A stretch of DNA of 64,000 bases from Cecembia calidifontis (lineage in GTDB: Bacteria; Bacteroidota; Bacteroidia; Cytophagales; Cyclobacteriaceae): contig NZ_SGXG01000001.1 in NCBI RefSeq assembly GCF_004216715.1, positions 310,001 through 374,000 of the forward strand. The letters run 5' to 3'. A program made the translations under genes and the position numbers. Below the pieces are notes generated by a model. That model made no database searches. It worked only from the letters and a program-made list of their open reading frames with translations, and was not told where the DNA came from. This document shows positions 44,389 through 52,731 of this stretch, piece after piece (the first letter of the stretch is position 1; each line of letters starts with the position of its first letter).

Positions 44389-44405
44389 CCCTGTCGGAAA
44401 CAGGG
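44389..44405 (+). promoter_or_regulatory. Hairpin in the leader of trhO
   Basis: CCCTGT-CGGAA-ACAGGG forms a 6-base-pair stem 8 bases before the trhO ATG. No T-run follows, so it is not a terminator; it may influence initiation. Confidence 0.4.
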
Positions 44406-44413
44406 CATAAGTT

Positions 44414-45427
44414 ATGGAAAACAACAATTACAGCATCCTGCTTTATTATTGCTATGCACAGATCGAAGATCCTGAGGCATACAGAGAAGAACACCACCTG
44501 TTCTGTATAGAAAACAATATCAGAGGCCGTATCATCATCTCGCCCGAAGGTCTGAATGGTACCGTATCCGGACTTAAGGAAGATTGTGAGAAGTACATGG
44601 CTTATGTGCATTCAGATCCAAGATTTGCCAAAACGGAATTCAAAATCGAATCCCACGACAAGCATGCCTTTGCAAAAATCCATGTGAGGGTCAAACCTGA
44701 GATTGTACACAGCAGCCTGCGCCATATTGATCCCAATGTGAAAACAGGAAAACACTTGGAACCTGAAGAATTCAAAGCTTTAAAAGATCAGGAAGACGTG
44801 GTCATTCTGGATGTCCGCTCCAATTATGAGCACGAACTCGGCAGGTTCAAGAATGCCATTACCCTGGATATTGATAATTTCAGGGATTTTCCCGAAAAGG
44901 TAAAAGAGCTTGAACACCTTAAGGATAAAAAAGTACTGACTTACTGTACTGGTGGTATCAAATGTGAAAAAGCATCTGCTTTCCTATTAGAGCAAGGCTT
45001 CAAAGATGTCTATCAGCTCCATGGCGGCATCATCAAATATGGATTAGAAGCCGGCGGGGAAGATTTTGAAGGAAAGTGTTATGTGTTTGACAACAGAATT
45101 GCCGTAGATGTCAATAAGGTAAACCCGACTGTTATTTCAACCTGCCATGTGTGTGGTACAACTTGCGACAGGATGGTCAACTGTGCCAACCCAACCTGTA
45201 ATGCCCACCTTCCGATCTGTGAAAAATGCGGCTGGGAAATGGAAGGAGCCTGCTCTTCGGAATGCAAAGAGCACCCTAAAAAAAGGCCATATGATGGTAC
45301 AGGATACTATCAAAAAAACACTAACGGATACAATCCTTACAAGGGTCTTTTCAGAAGACAGGATAAGGAAAAAGTAAAAAATATCATCCATGAAGAAAAG
45401 GATTCCAGAGTCAGAGCTGATCATTAA
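44414..45427 (+). CDS. trhO: tRNA uridine-34 hydroxylase, rhodanese family
   Basis: A 337-residue YceA-type protein that in other bacteria hydroxylates U34 of tRNA using oxygen. An N-terminal acylphosphatase-like domain (RGRIIISPEGLNGTVSG) is followed by a rhodanese domain with active-site Cys in TYCTGGIKCEKASAFL. A C-terminal zinc-type cluster (CHVCGTTC, CANPTCNAH, CEKCGW and ACSSECKEH) completes the family layout. The last 38 bases overlap the start of the next gene in another frame. Confidence 0.93.
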   Translation: MENNNYSILLYYCYAQIEDPEAYREEHHLFCIENNIRGRIIISPEGLNGTVSGLKEDCEKYMAYVHSDPRFAKTEFKIESHDKHAFAKIHVRVKPEIVHSSLRHIDPNVKTGKHLEPEEFKALKDQEDVVILDVRSNYEHELGRFKNAITLDIDNFRDFPEKVKELEHLKDKKVLTYCTGGIKCEKASAFLLEQGFKDVYQLHGGIIKYGLEAGGEDFEGKCYVFDNRIAVDVNKVNPTVISTCHVCGTTCDRMVNCANPTCNAHLPICEKCGWEMEGACSSECKEHPKKRPYDGTGYYQKNTNGYNPYKGLFRRQDKEKVKNIIHEEKDSRVRADH

Positions 45428-46259
45428 TCCGGACGGAAGCATTTATCATCTCAACCTGAAGCCAGAGCACCTGGCTTCAACTGTTATTGCCGTAGGGGAT
45501 CCGGAAAGGGTTCAAAAAGTCTCCCAATATTTCGACAGCATAGAATTCAAAATTTCTAAAAGGGAATTTGTCACCCATACCGGATACTATAAAGGAAAAA
45601 GAATCACCGCCATCAGTACGGGAATGGGGACGGATAATATTGAAATCTTCATGACAGAGCTGGACGCACTGGTGAATGTTGATTTCAAAACACGTTTACC
45701 CAAAGATGAACACACTTGCTTAGACATTATCCGCATAGGAACCTCAGGAAGTATGCGGAGAGAAATCCCAGCAGGTTCACTGCTGGCTTCAGCTTACGGC
45801 ATTGGACTGGACACTTTGATGGCTTTTTACAAAACTGAATACAGCTCTCTCGAGGAAAGGGTCAGTAAAGCCATCCAAAAAGAACTGGACTTATCATTCC
45901 GCCCTTACTGTATTCAGGGCTCCCAAAAACTGCTGGAGCAAGTGGGTAAAGGATTGATTATTGGAAACACGGTAACCTGTCCTGGTTTCTTTGGCCCACA
46001 GGGAAGAGAAGTAAGGGTCAAACCGGCTATTCCTGATATCATCGAAAAATTGGGTACTATTGAAGTGGAAGGTTTCCAATTGACCAATTTTGAAATGGAA
46101 ACTGCCGGCTATTATGCCATGGGCAGGTTATTGGGACATGAAGTAATGAGCTTAAATGCCATCATAGCCAATAGAATTACACATGAATTTTCAAATGATG
46201 CTTATGGCATTGTAGATCGCCTGATCCAGCAAACCTTGGAAAATATAGTGGGGACCTGA
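45390..46259 (+). CDS. Nucleoside (uridine-type) phosphorylase
   Basis: A 289-residue enzyme of the PNP/UDP fold that splits nucleosides with phosphate. Motifs: STVIAVGDPERVQKVSQYFD (phosphate-binding Gly), TAISTGMGTDNIEIF, IIRIGTSGSMRREIPAGSL, and the substrate motif FQLTNFEMETAGYYAMGRLL. The ATG at 45390 lies within trhO, so the genes overlap by 38 bases; no good later start preserves the N-terminal strand. Uridine is the likeliest substrate but purine nucleosides cannot be excluded. Confidence 0.9.
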   Translation: MKKRIPESELIINPDGSIYHLNLKPEHLASTVIAVGDPERVQKVSQYFDSIEFKISKREFVTHTGYYKGKRITAISTGMGTDNIEIFMTELDALVNVDFKTRLPKDEHTCLDIIRIGTSGSMRREIPAGSLLASAYGIGLDTLMAFYKTEYSSLEERVSKAIQKELDLSFRPYCIQGSQKLLEQVGKGLIIGNTVTCPGFFGPQGREVRVKPAIPDIIEKLGTIEVEGFQLTNFEMETAGYYAMGRLLGHEVMSLNAIIANRITHEFSNDAYGIVDRLIQQTLENIVGT

Positions 46260-46617
46260 CTCCCACTATTTTTCCAAAATTGATTTTTCCCTTCTTATTT
46301 CGCTCAGTTTTCCTTACCGCTTACATAAGTATTTGACTGCACAGACCCTGAGCAGGGCATTGGTGTATATACATTTATTTACCGGAACCATTCCCAATTA
46401 TACACGTTTTTTAAAATACAAGATTATATAAATTATCCGAGACGGAATTAAATTTAATCTTTCCAATTAAAAGTTATCGAAAATGTAAAAACGGAATGTT
46501 ATGTCATTTTCCGATAAAATTCACTTCCATTAAGCGGTAAAATTGAAGCGCAATGCGCTTTTTAACATATCAAATACGCCTTTCTATAGCGGTCACGAAT
46601 CATAAAAAAGATTAAAA
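46260..46617. other. Noncoding gap of 358 bases before a TonB-type receptor
   Basis: No gene is visible. It is A+T-rich, and near its end AAGCGCA-A-TGCGCTT (46547-46561) forms a small hairpin followed by TTTT. This could act as a leader hairpin for the receptor gene 57 bases downstream. No convincing -33/-7 promoter pair was found. Confidence 0.5.
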
Positions 46618-49053
46618 ATGAAATTTCTTTTATCATATTTATACATCTTGATCCTCCTTATTTTAAGCCCAAAGCTTCAGGCCCAAACTTTTACCATAAA
46701 AGGGAAAGTAACAGACAGAGAGTCCAATCAGCCCATGGAATTTGCCAATATTGCCTTGCTGAATGTGTCGGATTCCTCACTTGTGACAGGCGGAATGAGT
46801 GATTTGGATGGTACTTTTTCATTCGAGACCGATCAAAGCGGGGATTTTTTGTTAAGGGTTGGTTTTATCGGCTATGAGAATTACTTCAGAAAAATCAACC
46901 TGGCCGACAAAGAGGTGCTGAATGTGGGGAATTTAAGGGTCAGGCCTGATGCGACTAACTTGGAAGAAGTGGTAGTGGAAGGGGTTACCTCCATGTTTGA
47001 AAGTGATATTGATAAAAGAACCTACAATGTGGAAAACAGCATTGTGGCGGAGGGAGCAACTGCGACAGAATTATTGGAAACTTTACCATCCATTCAGGTA
47101 GATGATGAAGGAGGAATTTCTATGCGGGGCAGTGGAAATATCCTGATTTACATCAATGGCCGGCCTTCTAACCTTTCCGGAGATGACGCTGAGAGTATTT
47201 TGGCCCAGTTTCCGGCCAACAGCATCAAATCTGTGGAATTGATTACCAACCCTTCCTCCAGATATGATGCCGCGGGAGTAGGTGGCATCATTAATATCAT
47301 CCTTAAAAAAAATGAAAAAACAGGTTTCAATGGGCAAACCAACTTTTCTCTGGGAACCAGAGATAAATATCAAGCGGGTATTAACATGAACTACGGTACA
47401 GGTATTGCCAATATTTATGCCTCCTATAATTATCAGGACAGAAGGTTGTTCAGGGAAGGAGAAGGATTAAGGCAGTCTTTCTTGCCAAGCACTTCTGCAT
47501 TTTTGGATCAGGACAATTATGGAGAAAACTTCAATGTGAATCACTTATTGAGGACGGGTATCGATTTGAATTTTACAGAAAATAAAACCTTGGGGTTCTA
47601 TGTGCAGGGAAATTTCAGGGATAGAACGGCCTTTGATCAGCTTAATCAGAGAAATGAAAATAACCTACGGCAATTGGACAGTTTGTTTGTGAGAAATACA
47701 GACGACAGCAGAACAAGTTACAACATAGAAACCGGGCTTAATTACACTTGGGACATTGATACCCTAGGTCAGCGGCTGTTCAGTTCCATTTCCTACTCTT
47801 ATGACAACAGGTTCCAAGAAGAAATTTACGATCAATTGTTTTTCAACCAATTCAACCAGGAAATACCCACCAATCGATTATTGCAAATCAACGAAAGACC
47901 TCAGAGCAGTCATTTTTATGTTTTACAGCTGGACTATGAAAAACCTTTTGCCAACGGCGGCAAGCTTGAGTCGGGCCTAAAAGGGACTTTCGGTGAATGG
48001 GACAGAGGCCAGGACTTTTTCCAAGGCGATGCCAGCACAGAGTTTATCCCAGTAAGAAGCGATTTGTTCAGTGATGGCTTCAATTTTAAAGAAGATGTAT
48101 ATGCCGCCTATTTGAGTTACCGAAATAAAATCGGGAAATTGGGCTACCAGGGTGGATTGAGAGGGGAATATACAGAAACGCGATCTATTCAAGAAAGGAA
48201 CCAAAATGAGGTGATCAATAATTATTTCAATCTTTTCCCCAGCCTGTATTTTTCTTATGACTTGGGAAAAGAAGAGGAGTTTACTGCTAATTTTAGCAGA
48301 AGGATTTCCAGACCCAATATGTGGGCTTTGGCTCCCATTTTTAGGGTGTCTGATTTGTTTAATCTTTCCGTAGGGAATCCATTTCTACAACCTGAACTCA
48401 CCAACAGCTATGAGGTAGGATACATGAAAGGATGGGAAAAGTACTTGCTAAACGCCACAGTGTATCATAGGTTTTCCACCAATATCCTCACCAGGGTCAT
48501 CCGTCTGGATGACAATAATGTCGCCATACAGACCAGGGAAAACGCCAACAGCAGAAGTGCTACCGGTTTTGAATTGGTCAACCAAATCCAGGTAACCCAA
48601 TGGTTTGATGCTACCCTTACCGGGAATGTTTTCTATTCCGAAATTATCGGAGACAATATTGAAGCAGGATTTAACAATTCCAACTTGAGTTGGACCGTTG
48701 CTTTATTAGGAAATATGGCCATCCCAAATTTTGCCACGGTGCAGATACAAGGTAACTATAGAGGTCCGATTGTATTGCCACAAGGGGAAATTGAACCCAT
48801 GTGGGGCATTAATGCAGGAGTTAGAAAAAATATCATGAATAACAAGGCCACTGTGAGTCTGAATGTCAGTGATATTTTCAATACGCGGATTTTCAGAATC
48901 AGAACAGAGGACTCAAGGTTTGTTCAGGACAGGATGTTTAACAGGGAAACCAGAATCGGCACCATTTCCTTTGCCTATAGATTTGGTGGTTTTAAAGATC
49001 GGAACGGAAGAAGTAGAGATAGAGAAGAATTTGAAGAAGATATGGACTTTTAG
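46618..49053 (+). CDS. TonB-type outer-membrane receptor (OMP_b-brl_3 family)
   Basis: An 811-residue barrel protein: signal peptide (LYILILLILSPKLQAQ), CarboxypepD_reg-like domain (TIKGKVTDRESNQPMEFANI, then FIGYENYFRKI), plug (TELLETLPSIQVDDEGGISM, GSGNILIYINGRPS, IINIILKKNEKTGF) and a long barrel of the PF14905 type with SYSYDNRFQEEIYDQL, RRISRPNMWALAP and GNPFLQPELTNSYEVGYMKG. It probably imports or exports an unknown ligand. The C-terminus after the last strand is unusually polar and acidic (RNGRSRDREEFEEDMDF) rather than ending in Phe of a strand. It stands alone. Confidence 0.9.
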   Translation: MKFLLSYLYILILLILSPKLQAQTFTIKGKVTDRESNQPMEFANIALLNVSDSSLVTGGMSDLDGTFSFETDQSGDFLLRVGFIGYENYFRKINLADKEVLNVGNLRVRPDATNLEEVVVEGVTSMFESDIDKRTYNVENSIVAEGATATELLETLPSIQVDDEGGISMRGSGNILIYINGRPSNLSGDDAESILAQFPANSIKSVELITNPSSRYDAAGVGGIINIILKKNEKTGFNGQTNFSLGTRDKYQAGINMNYGTGIANIYASYNYQDRRLFREGEGLRQSFLPSTSAFLDQDNYGENFNVNHLLRTGIDLNFTENKTLGFYVQGNFRDRTAFDQLNQRNENNLRQLDSLFVRNTDDSRTSYNIETGLNYTWDIDTLGQRLFSSISYSYDNRFQEEIYDQLFFNQFNQEIPTNRLLQINERPQSSHFYVLQLDYEKPFANGGKLESGLKGTFGEWDRGQDFFQGDASTEFIPVRSDLFSDGFNFKEDVYAAYLSYRNKIGKLGYQGGLRGEYTETRSIQERNQNEVINNYFNLFPSLYFSYDLGKEEEFTANFSRRISRPNMWALAPIFRVSDLFNLSVGNPFLQPELTNSYEVGYMKGWEKYLLNATVYHRFSTNILTRVIRLDDNNVAIQTRENANSRSATGFELVNQIQVTQWFDATLTGNVFYSEIIGDNIEAGFNNSNLSWTVALLGNMAIPNFATVQIQGNYRGPIVLPQGEIEPMWGINAGVRKNIMNNKATVSLNVSDIFNTRIFRIRTEDSRFVQDRMFNRETRIGTISFAYRFGGFKDRNGRSRDREEFEEDMDF

Positions 49054-49076
49054 TAAAAAGTTGCCCATTCACCCAC

Positions 49077-49110
49077 ATACCCTTTAGATGCAATATCTAA
49101 AGGGTATTTT
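49077..49110 (+). terminator. Terminator after the OMP_b-brl_3 receptor
   Basis: ATACCCTTTAGAT-GCAAT-ATCTAAAGGGTAT is a 13-base-pair perfect stem followed by TTT, 23 bases after the stop. Confidence 0.85.
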
Positions 49111-49147
49111 ATGAAAACAGCTTAATTTGTGATAAACATTCCATGAT

Positions 49148-49870
49148 ATGGTCCATCCACCCAAAGCAAAAGAAATCATTAAATGTTTAGAATACCTGGC
49201 AGACCCAGTCAAAGCCAAATTGCTACAGGGATATTTCAAAACCGGTAAAGGCGAATACGGTGAAGGGGACAAATTCTTGGGCGTTAAAGTCCCCGAACAG
49301 AGAAAAATCGCAGGTCAATTTTGGAGAGATGTCACTTTGGATGATCTGAAAGAACCTATACAAAACCCTTACCATGAAGTCCGCCTGACCGCCGTTTTTA
49401 TCTTGGTGCAGAAGTTTCAAAAGTCAAAATCAGAGGAAGAAAAACAGGCGATTGTTGATTTTTACCTTGCCAATAAAAAATTTCTCAATAATTGGGATTT
49501 GGTGGACAGTTCTGCCCATAAAATTCTAGGGCCTTGGCTTTACGACAAAGACAGGAGTCTGCTGTATGAACTTGCCCATTCCGGACAACTCTGGGTCCAA
49601 CGGATTGCGGTAATCAGCACCTTCTATTTCATTGACCATGATGACTTTTCAGACAGCCTGAAAATCGCCGAGATCCTGCTTCCCCACCCACATGACATCA
49701 TCCATAAAGCAGTCGGTTGGATGATCCGTGAAATAGGCAACCGGGATTATCACACTGCACTTCAATTTCTAAGACAGCACTATAAAAACATGCCAAGGAC
49801 CATGTTAAGGTTCGCCATTGAAAAATTTGAGCCTGAAACGAAGCATGTATTTTTAAAGGGAACCATTTAA
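49148..49870 (+). CDS. AlkD-like DNA alkylation repair protein
   Basis: A 240-residue all-helical HEAT-like repeat protein of the AlkC/AlkD superfamily, which removes alkylated bases. Recognisable blocks are GEYGEGDKFLGVKVPEQRKI, NPYHEVRLTAVFILV, NNWDLVDSSAHKILGPWL, LWVQRIAVISTFYFI and the catalytic-cleft KAVGWMIREIGNRD. It is a single gene downstream of a terminator. The 117 bases after it hold a degenerate TCTGTGCCTTCTCTGTG-type repeat. Confidence 0.88.
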   Translation: MVHPPKAKEIIKCLEYLADPVKAKLLQGYFKTGKGEYGEGDKFLGVKVPEQRKIAGQFWRDVTLDDLKEPIQNPYHEVRLTAVFILVQKFQKSKSEEEKQAIVDFYLANKKFLNNWDLVDSSAHKILGPWLYDKDRSLLYELAHSGQLWVQRIAVISTFYFIDHDDFSDSLKIAEILLPHPHDIIHKAVGWMIREIGNRDYHTALQFLRQHYKNMPRTMLRFAIEKFEPETKHVFLKGTI

Positions 49871-49987
49871 CCAAGACTTCCTAAGCTCCTTACTTAACTC
49901 CAGGCACTTTAGCCACTATGCCAAATTCCATGAACCTCTGTGCCTTCTCTGTGTAACATAAAAAATGTTATCCTGTACAGAAACCAC

Positions 49988-51874
49988 TTATTCAATCCCA
50001 TCCAGTTCGCTCAGTTCCAGCCAACGCATTTCCATTTCTTCGAGCTTGCCTTCTATTTCCTCAATTCTTTGGGACCATTTCACCAAGGCTTCATGGTCTT
50101 CCGTACCTGAAGAAATCTGCTCCACCAACTGGGATTTTTCACTGTTCAGTGCTTCCATCTGAACACTCAGACTTTCAAATTCTTTTTTCTCCTTAAAACT
50201 GGCCTTGACTTTTGCAGCATTCGGTTTAGGTTCAGCAGAAACCTGTTTCTCTGCCTTTTCGCTTTTCTCCAGTGTTTTTTGCTCCTTTTCCCATTCCCTG
50301 AAGTCCGTGTAATTGCCGGGGAAGTCTTTGATCCTCCCCTCCCCTTCAAAAACAAACAAATGGTCCACCAACCTGTCCATAAAATACCTATCGTGGGAAA
50401 CAATGACCAAGCATCCCGGAAAAGTATCCAGAAACTCCTCCAGGGTATTCAAAGTCATGATATCCAAATCATTGGTAGGCTCATCGAGAATGAGAAAATT
50501 TGGACTCTTTATCAGCACCATGAGGAGTTGCAAGCGCCTTCTTTCTCCTCCGCTTAACTTGGCAATAGGCGTATGTTGTTGCTTGGGCGGAAATCCGAAT
50601 TTGTTCAAGAATTGGGAAACCGTAATCGTGCTACCTCCTGAGATGGTGACCACTTCAGCCACTTCTTTGACGATATCAATGAGTCTTTTTTCCTCATCAA
50701 ACCTGTCTTCCTCCTGTCTGTAATATCCAAAAACAGTAGTCTGCCCCAGATTGATAGATCCGCTGTCCGGGGCAATCAAACCGGTGAGCATATTCAAAAA
50801 GGTGGTTTTCCCGGCACCATTAGGACCCACGATGCCCACCTTGTCCCCTTTTTTGAAAATATAGTTGAAATCCTTCACGATGGGCTTGCCATCATAGGAT
50901 TTATTCAGCTTTTCAATTTCAAGAATTTTATTGCCCAGCCTTTGAGTGGTCACACTCAGTTCAATCTCCCGCTCTTCCCTTTTTTGAAAGGCCTTTTCTT
51001 TGGTCTGTTCAAAAGCATCGATCCTATATTTGGCTTTGGTACCTCTGGCCTTGGGCTGCCGACGGATCCACTCCAGCTCTTTTTTATAAAGGCTCTTTGC
51101 TTTTTCCTGTTCGGTCATCTCTATTTCCCTGCGCTCAGCCTTTTTCTCCAGGAAATACCCATAATTGCCTTGATAACGGTAAATATTCCCGTTGTCCAGT
51201 TCAAGGATTTCATTGGTCACTTTCTCCAGAAAATACCGGTCGTGGGTAACCATAAATAGGGACAAATTGGCCTTAGAAAGGTAATCTTCCAACCATTCTA
51301 TGGTTTCTAGATCGAGATGATTGGTAGGTTCGTCCAACAAAAGCAGATCCGGCTTTTCCAAAATAGCTTTGGCCAATGCTACCCGTTTTCTTTGACCCCC
51401 ACTTAAGGTCCCTACCTGAAGTTCCAGATCATGAAGCCCCAGTTTTCCCAAAACTTCCTTGATCTGATGCTCATAATCCCAAGCCTGTAAGGCATCCATT
51501 TTTTCCATCAAACGCTGCAACCGATCTCCTGTATCCTTACCACTTTCTGCCTCCAACAATACCTTGCGGTAATCTTCTATCACCTGAAGCGTTTCATTTT
51601 GGCTACCCTCAAATATGGTTTGATAAATGCTCAAACCGCCCGAAAAAACTGGATTTTGGTGGACATAGGAAACTTTGGTCTGCTGATTGATGGCTACTTT
51701 ACCGGAATCGGGCACTTCCAATCCCATAATGATTTTCATCAAAGTAGACTTTCCTGCCCCATTGACCCCAACCAAGGCTATCTTCTGCCCCTGGTCAATG
51801 CCGAAAGAAATGTTCTGATAAAGTACGCGCTCCCCAAAAGACTTGCTTAGATTTTCTACAGATAGGTAATTCAT
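49988..51874 (-). CDS. ABC-F family ATPase (Uup-like)
   Basis: A 628-residue soluble twin-ATPase that acts on ribosomes or in DNA metabolism, not transport. First cassette: Walker A GVNGAGKSTL, signature LSGGQRKRVALAKAIL, Walker B LLLLDEPTNHLD. Second cassette: GPNGAGKTTFL, LSGGERRRLQLLMVLI and FLILDEPTNDLD. The linker between them (about residues 235-315) is basic and helical (EWIRRQPKARGTKAKYRIDA). The C-terminus is a coiled coil (about residues 540-625), as in Uup. It is divergent from the Rrf2 regulator. Confidence 0.94.
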   Translation of the reverse strand: MNYLSVENLSKSFGERVLYQNISFGIDQGQKIALVGVNGAGKSTLMKIIMGLEVPDSGKVAINQQTKVSYVHQNPVFSGGLSIYQTIFEGSQNETLQVIEDYRKVLLEAESGKDTGDRLQRLMEKMDALQAWDYEHQIKEVLGKLGLHDLELQVGTLSGGQRKRVALAKAILEKPDLLLLDEPTNHLDLETIEWLEDYLSKANLSLFMVTHDRYFLEKVTNEILELDNGNIYRYQGNYGYFLEKKAERREIEMTEQEKAKSLYKKELEWIRRQPKARGTKAKYRIDAFEQTKEKAFQKREEREIELSVTTQRLGNKILEIEKLNKSYDGKPIVKDFNYIFKKGDKVGIVGPNGAGKTTFLNMLTGLIAPDSGSINLGQTTVFGYYRQEEDRFDEEKRLIDIVKEVAEVVTISGGSTITVSQFLNKFGFPPKQQHTPIAKLSGGERRRLQLLMVLIKSPNFLILDEPTNDLDIMTLNTLEEFLDTFPGCLVIVSHDRYFMDRLVDHLFVFEGEGRIKDFPGNYTDFREWEKEQKTLEKSEKAEKQVSAEPKPNAAKVKASFKEKKEFESLSVQMEALNSEKSQLVEQISSGTEDHEALVKWSQRIEEIEGKLEEMEMRWLELSELDGIE

Positions 51875-51921
51875 GCCGCAAAGATAACTGAAAATAGATT
51901 GAAACGCTGACCAAGGTCAAG

Positions 51922-51965
51922 AATAGGTTTCGCCTTTGTGGATTCAAATACAAAACCTATTTTTG
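51922..51965 (+). promoter_or_regulatory. Perfect promoter inside an inverted-repeat operator, upstream of the Rrf2 gene
   Basis: TTTG (51935-51938), exactly 19 bases, and TATTTTTG (51958-51965) match the Bacteroidota consensus perfectly. The promoter is embraced by AATAGGTTT (51922-51930) and its exact reverse complement AAACCTATT (51953-51961), whose right arm overlaps the -7 box. The half-site starts are 31 bases apart, about three helical turns. The ATG begins 5 bases after the -7 box, so the transcript may be leaderless. The likely binding protein is the Rrf2 regulator itself. Confidence 0.65.
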
Positions 51966-51970
51966 TAACA

Positions 51971-52387
51971 ATGCTTTCAAAGAAAACCAAATACGCCCTT
52001 CATGCCCTCACCTATCTGGGCAAACACAGAGATCAAAAGACCGTATTGATCCAGGACATAGCTGAGGAATACGGCATTTCCCACAAATTTCTTGAAAACA
52101 TCCTTTTAGAACTCAAAAAGGCGGGTATTCTAGGAAGTAAAAAAGGTAAAGGCGGAGGCTATTACCTGATCAAAGACCCCAAAGATGTCCCTTTGAGTAA
52201 AGTGATCCGATTATTGGAAGGCCCCATAGCCCTGCTCCCATGTGTTAGTCTGAATTACTATGAACCATGTGCAGAGTGTAAAGATGAGGCCAAATGTGGG
52301 CTCAATAAAGTGATGGCCGAGGTACGAGACGAAACACTTAAAATATTGGAAAACAAGACATTATCTGATATTTTAGATAAAGAATAA
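51971..52387 (+). CDS. Rrf2-family transcriptional regulator with Cys cluster
   Basis: A 138-residue winged-helix regulator (MLSKKTKYALHALTYLG, DIAEEYGISHKFLENILLEL, SKKGKGGGYYL). Near residue 95 it has the cluster PCVSLNYYEPCAEC with a further Cys in EAKCGL, similar to the three Cys that bind an Fe-S cluster in IscR. It heads the sulfate assimilation genes and is likely their sensor of sulfur or Fe-S status. ATG at 51971 is preferred over a GTG at 51938, which lies inside the promoter. An identical inverted-repeat motif flanks its own promoter, suggesting autoregulation. Confidence 0.9.
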   Translation: MLSKKTKYALHALTYLGKHRDQKTVLIQDIAEEYGISHKFLENILLELKKAGILGSKKGKGGGYYLIKDPKDVPLSKVIRLLEGPIALLPCVSLNYYEPCAECKDEAKCGLNKVMAEVRDETLKILENKTLSDILDKE

Positions 52388-52397
52388 AATTTTTTTC

Positions 52398-52438
52398 CCT
52401 ATTTACCCTACTTTTTTTATAGGTTTTATATACTTTTG
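52398..52438 (+). promoter_or_regulatory. Second operator-like site and -7 box before DUF2061-cysH
   Basis: CCTATTT (52398-52404) and ATAGGTTTT (52419-52427) repeat the half-sites found around the Rrf2 promoter (AAACCTATT and its complement), with different spacing. They are followed by TACTTTTG (52431-52438), a -7 box, 27 bases before the next ATG. No TTTG at -33 is seen; an activator or weak promoter is possible. Confidence 0.5.
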
Positions 52439-52464
52439 TAATTGCACTTAACCTGAAATTGTTC

Positions 52465-52731
52465 ATGATCCTAGATCAGCCTATCAAAAAATTCTTTATC
52501 AACAAAAATGGCCGAGACAGTAATGTAAAAAGCCTGGCAAAATCCATCTCCTGGAGAGCAGTAGGTAACACCATGGTGATCTCCTATTTTGTGACAGGAC
52601 AATTGGTCATGGCTGTTTCTATCGGTTCCATAGAAGTGATCACTAAAATAGCACTGTATTATTTCCATGAAAGAATTTGGGAAACTGCTACTAAAGTAAA
52701 AAGAGATGAGCCTAAAGAAGAATTTGCCTAA
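52465..52731 (+). CDS. DUF2061 membrane protein
   Basis: An 88-residue protein of the DUF2061 family with two short membrane helices (SWRAVGNTMVISYFVTGQLV and AVSIGSIEVITKIALYYF) and the family end YYFHERIWE. DUF2061 genes are often found beside sulfate assimilation genes in Bacteroidota, as here. The ATG at 52465 is preferred to a TTG six bases upstream. The last 26 bases overlap cysH. The function is unknown, possibly sulfate or sulfite handling in the membrane. Confidence 0.8.
   Translation: MILDQPIKKFFINKNGRDSNVKSLAKSISWRAVGNTMVISYFVTGQLVMAVSIGSIEVITKIALYYFHERIWETATKVKRDEPKEEFA

Noticed and set aside
49871..49987. A TCTGTGCCTTCTCTGTG-type segment after the AlkD-like gene as a further copy of the GC-rich repeat
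   Set aside because: Only a weak TTTGCG/TCTGTG-like periodicity is shared; it may be an old relic but the match is too poor to call.
51938..51970. GTG at 51938 as the Rrf2 start
   Set aside because: It lies inside the -33 to -7 promoter interval; MLSKKTKYALHAL from 51971 is the standard Rrf2 N-terminus.
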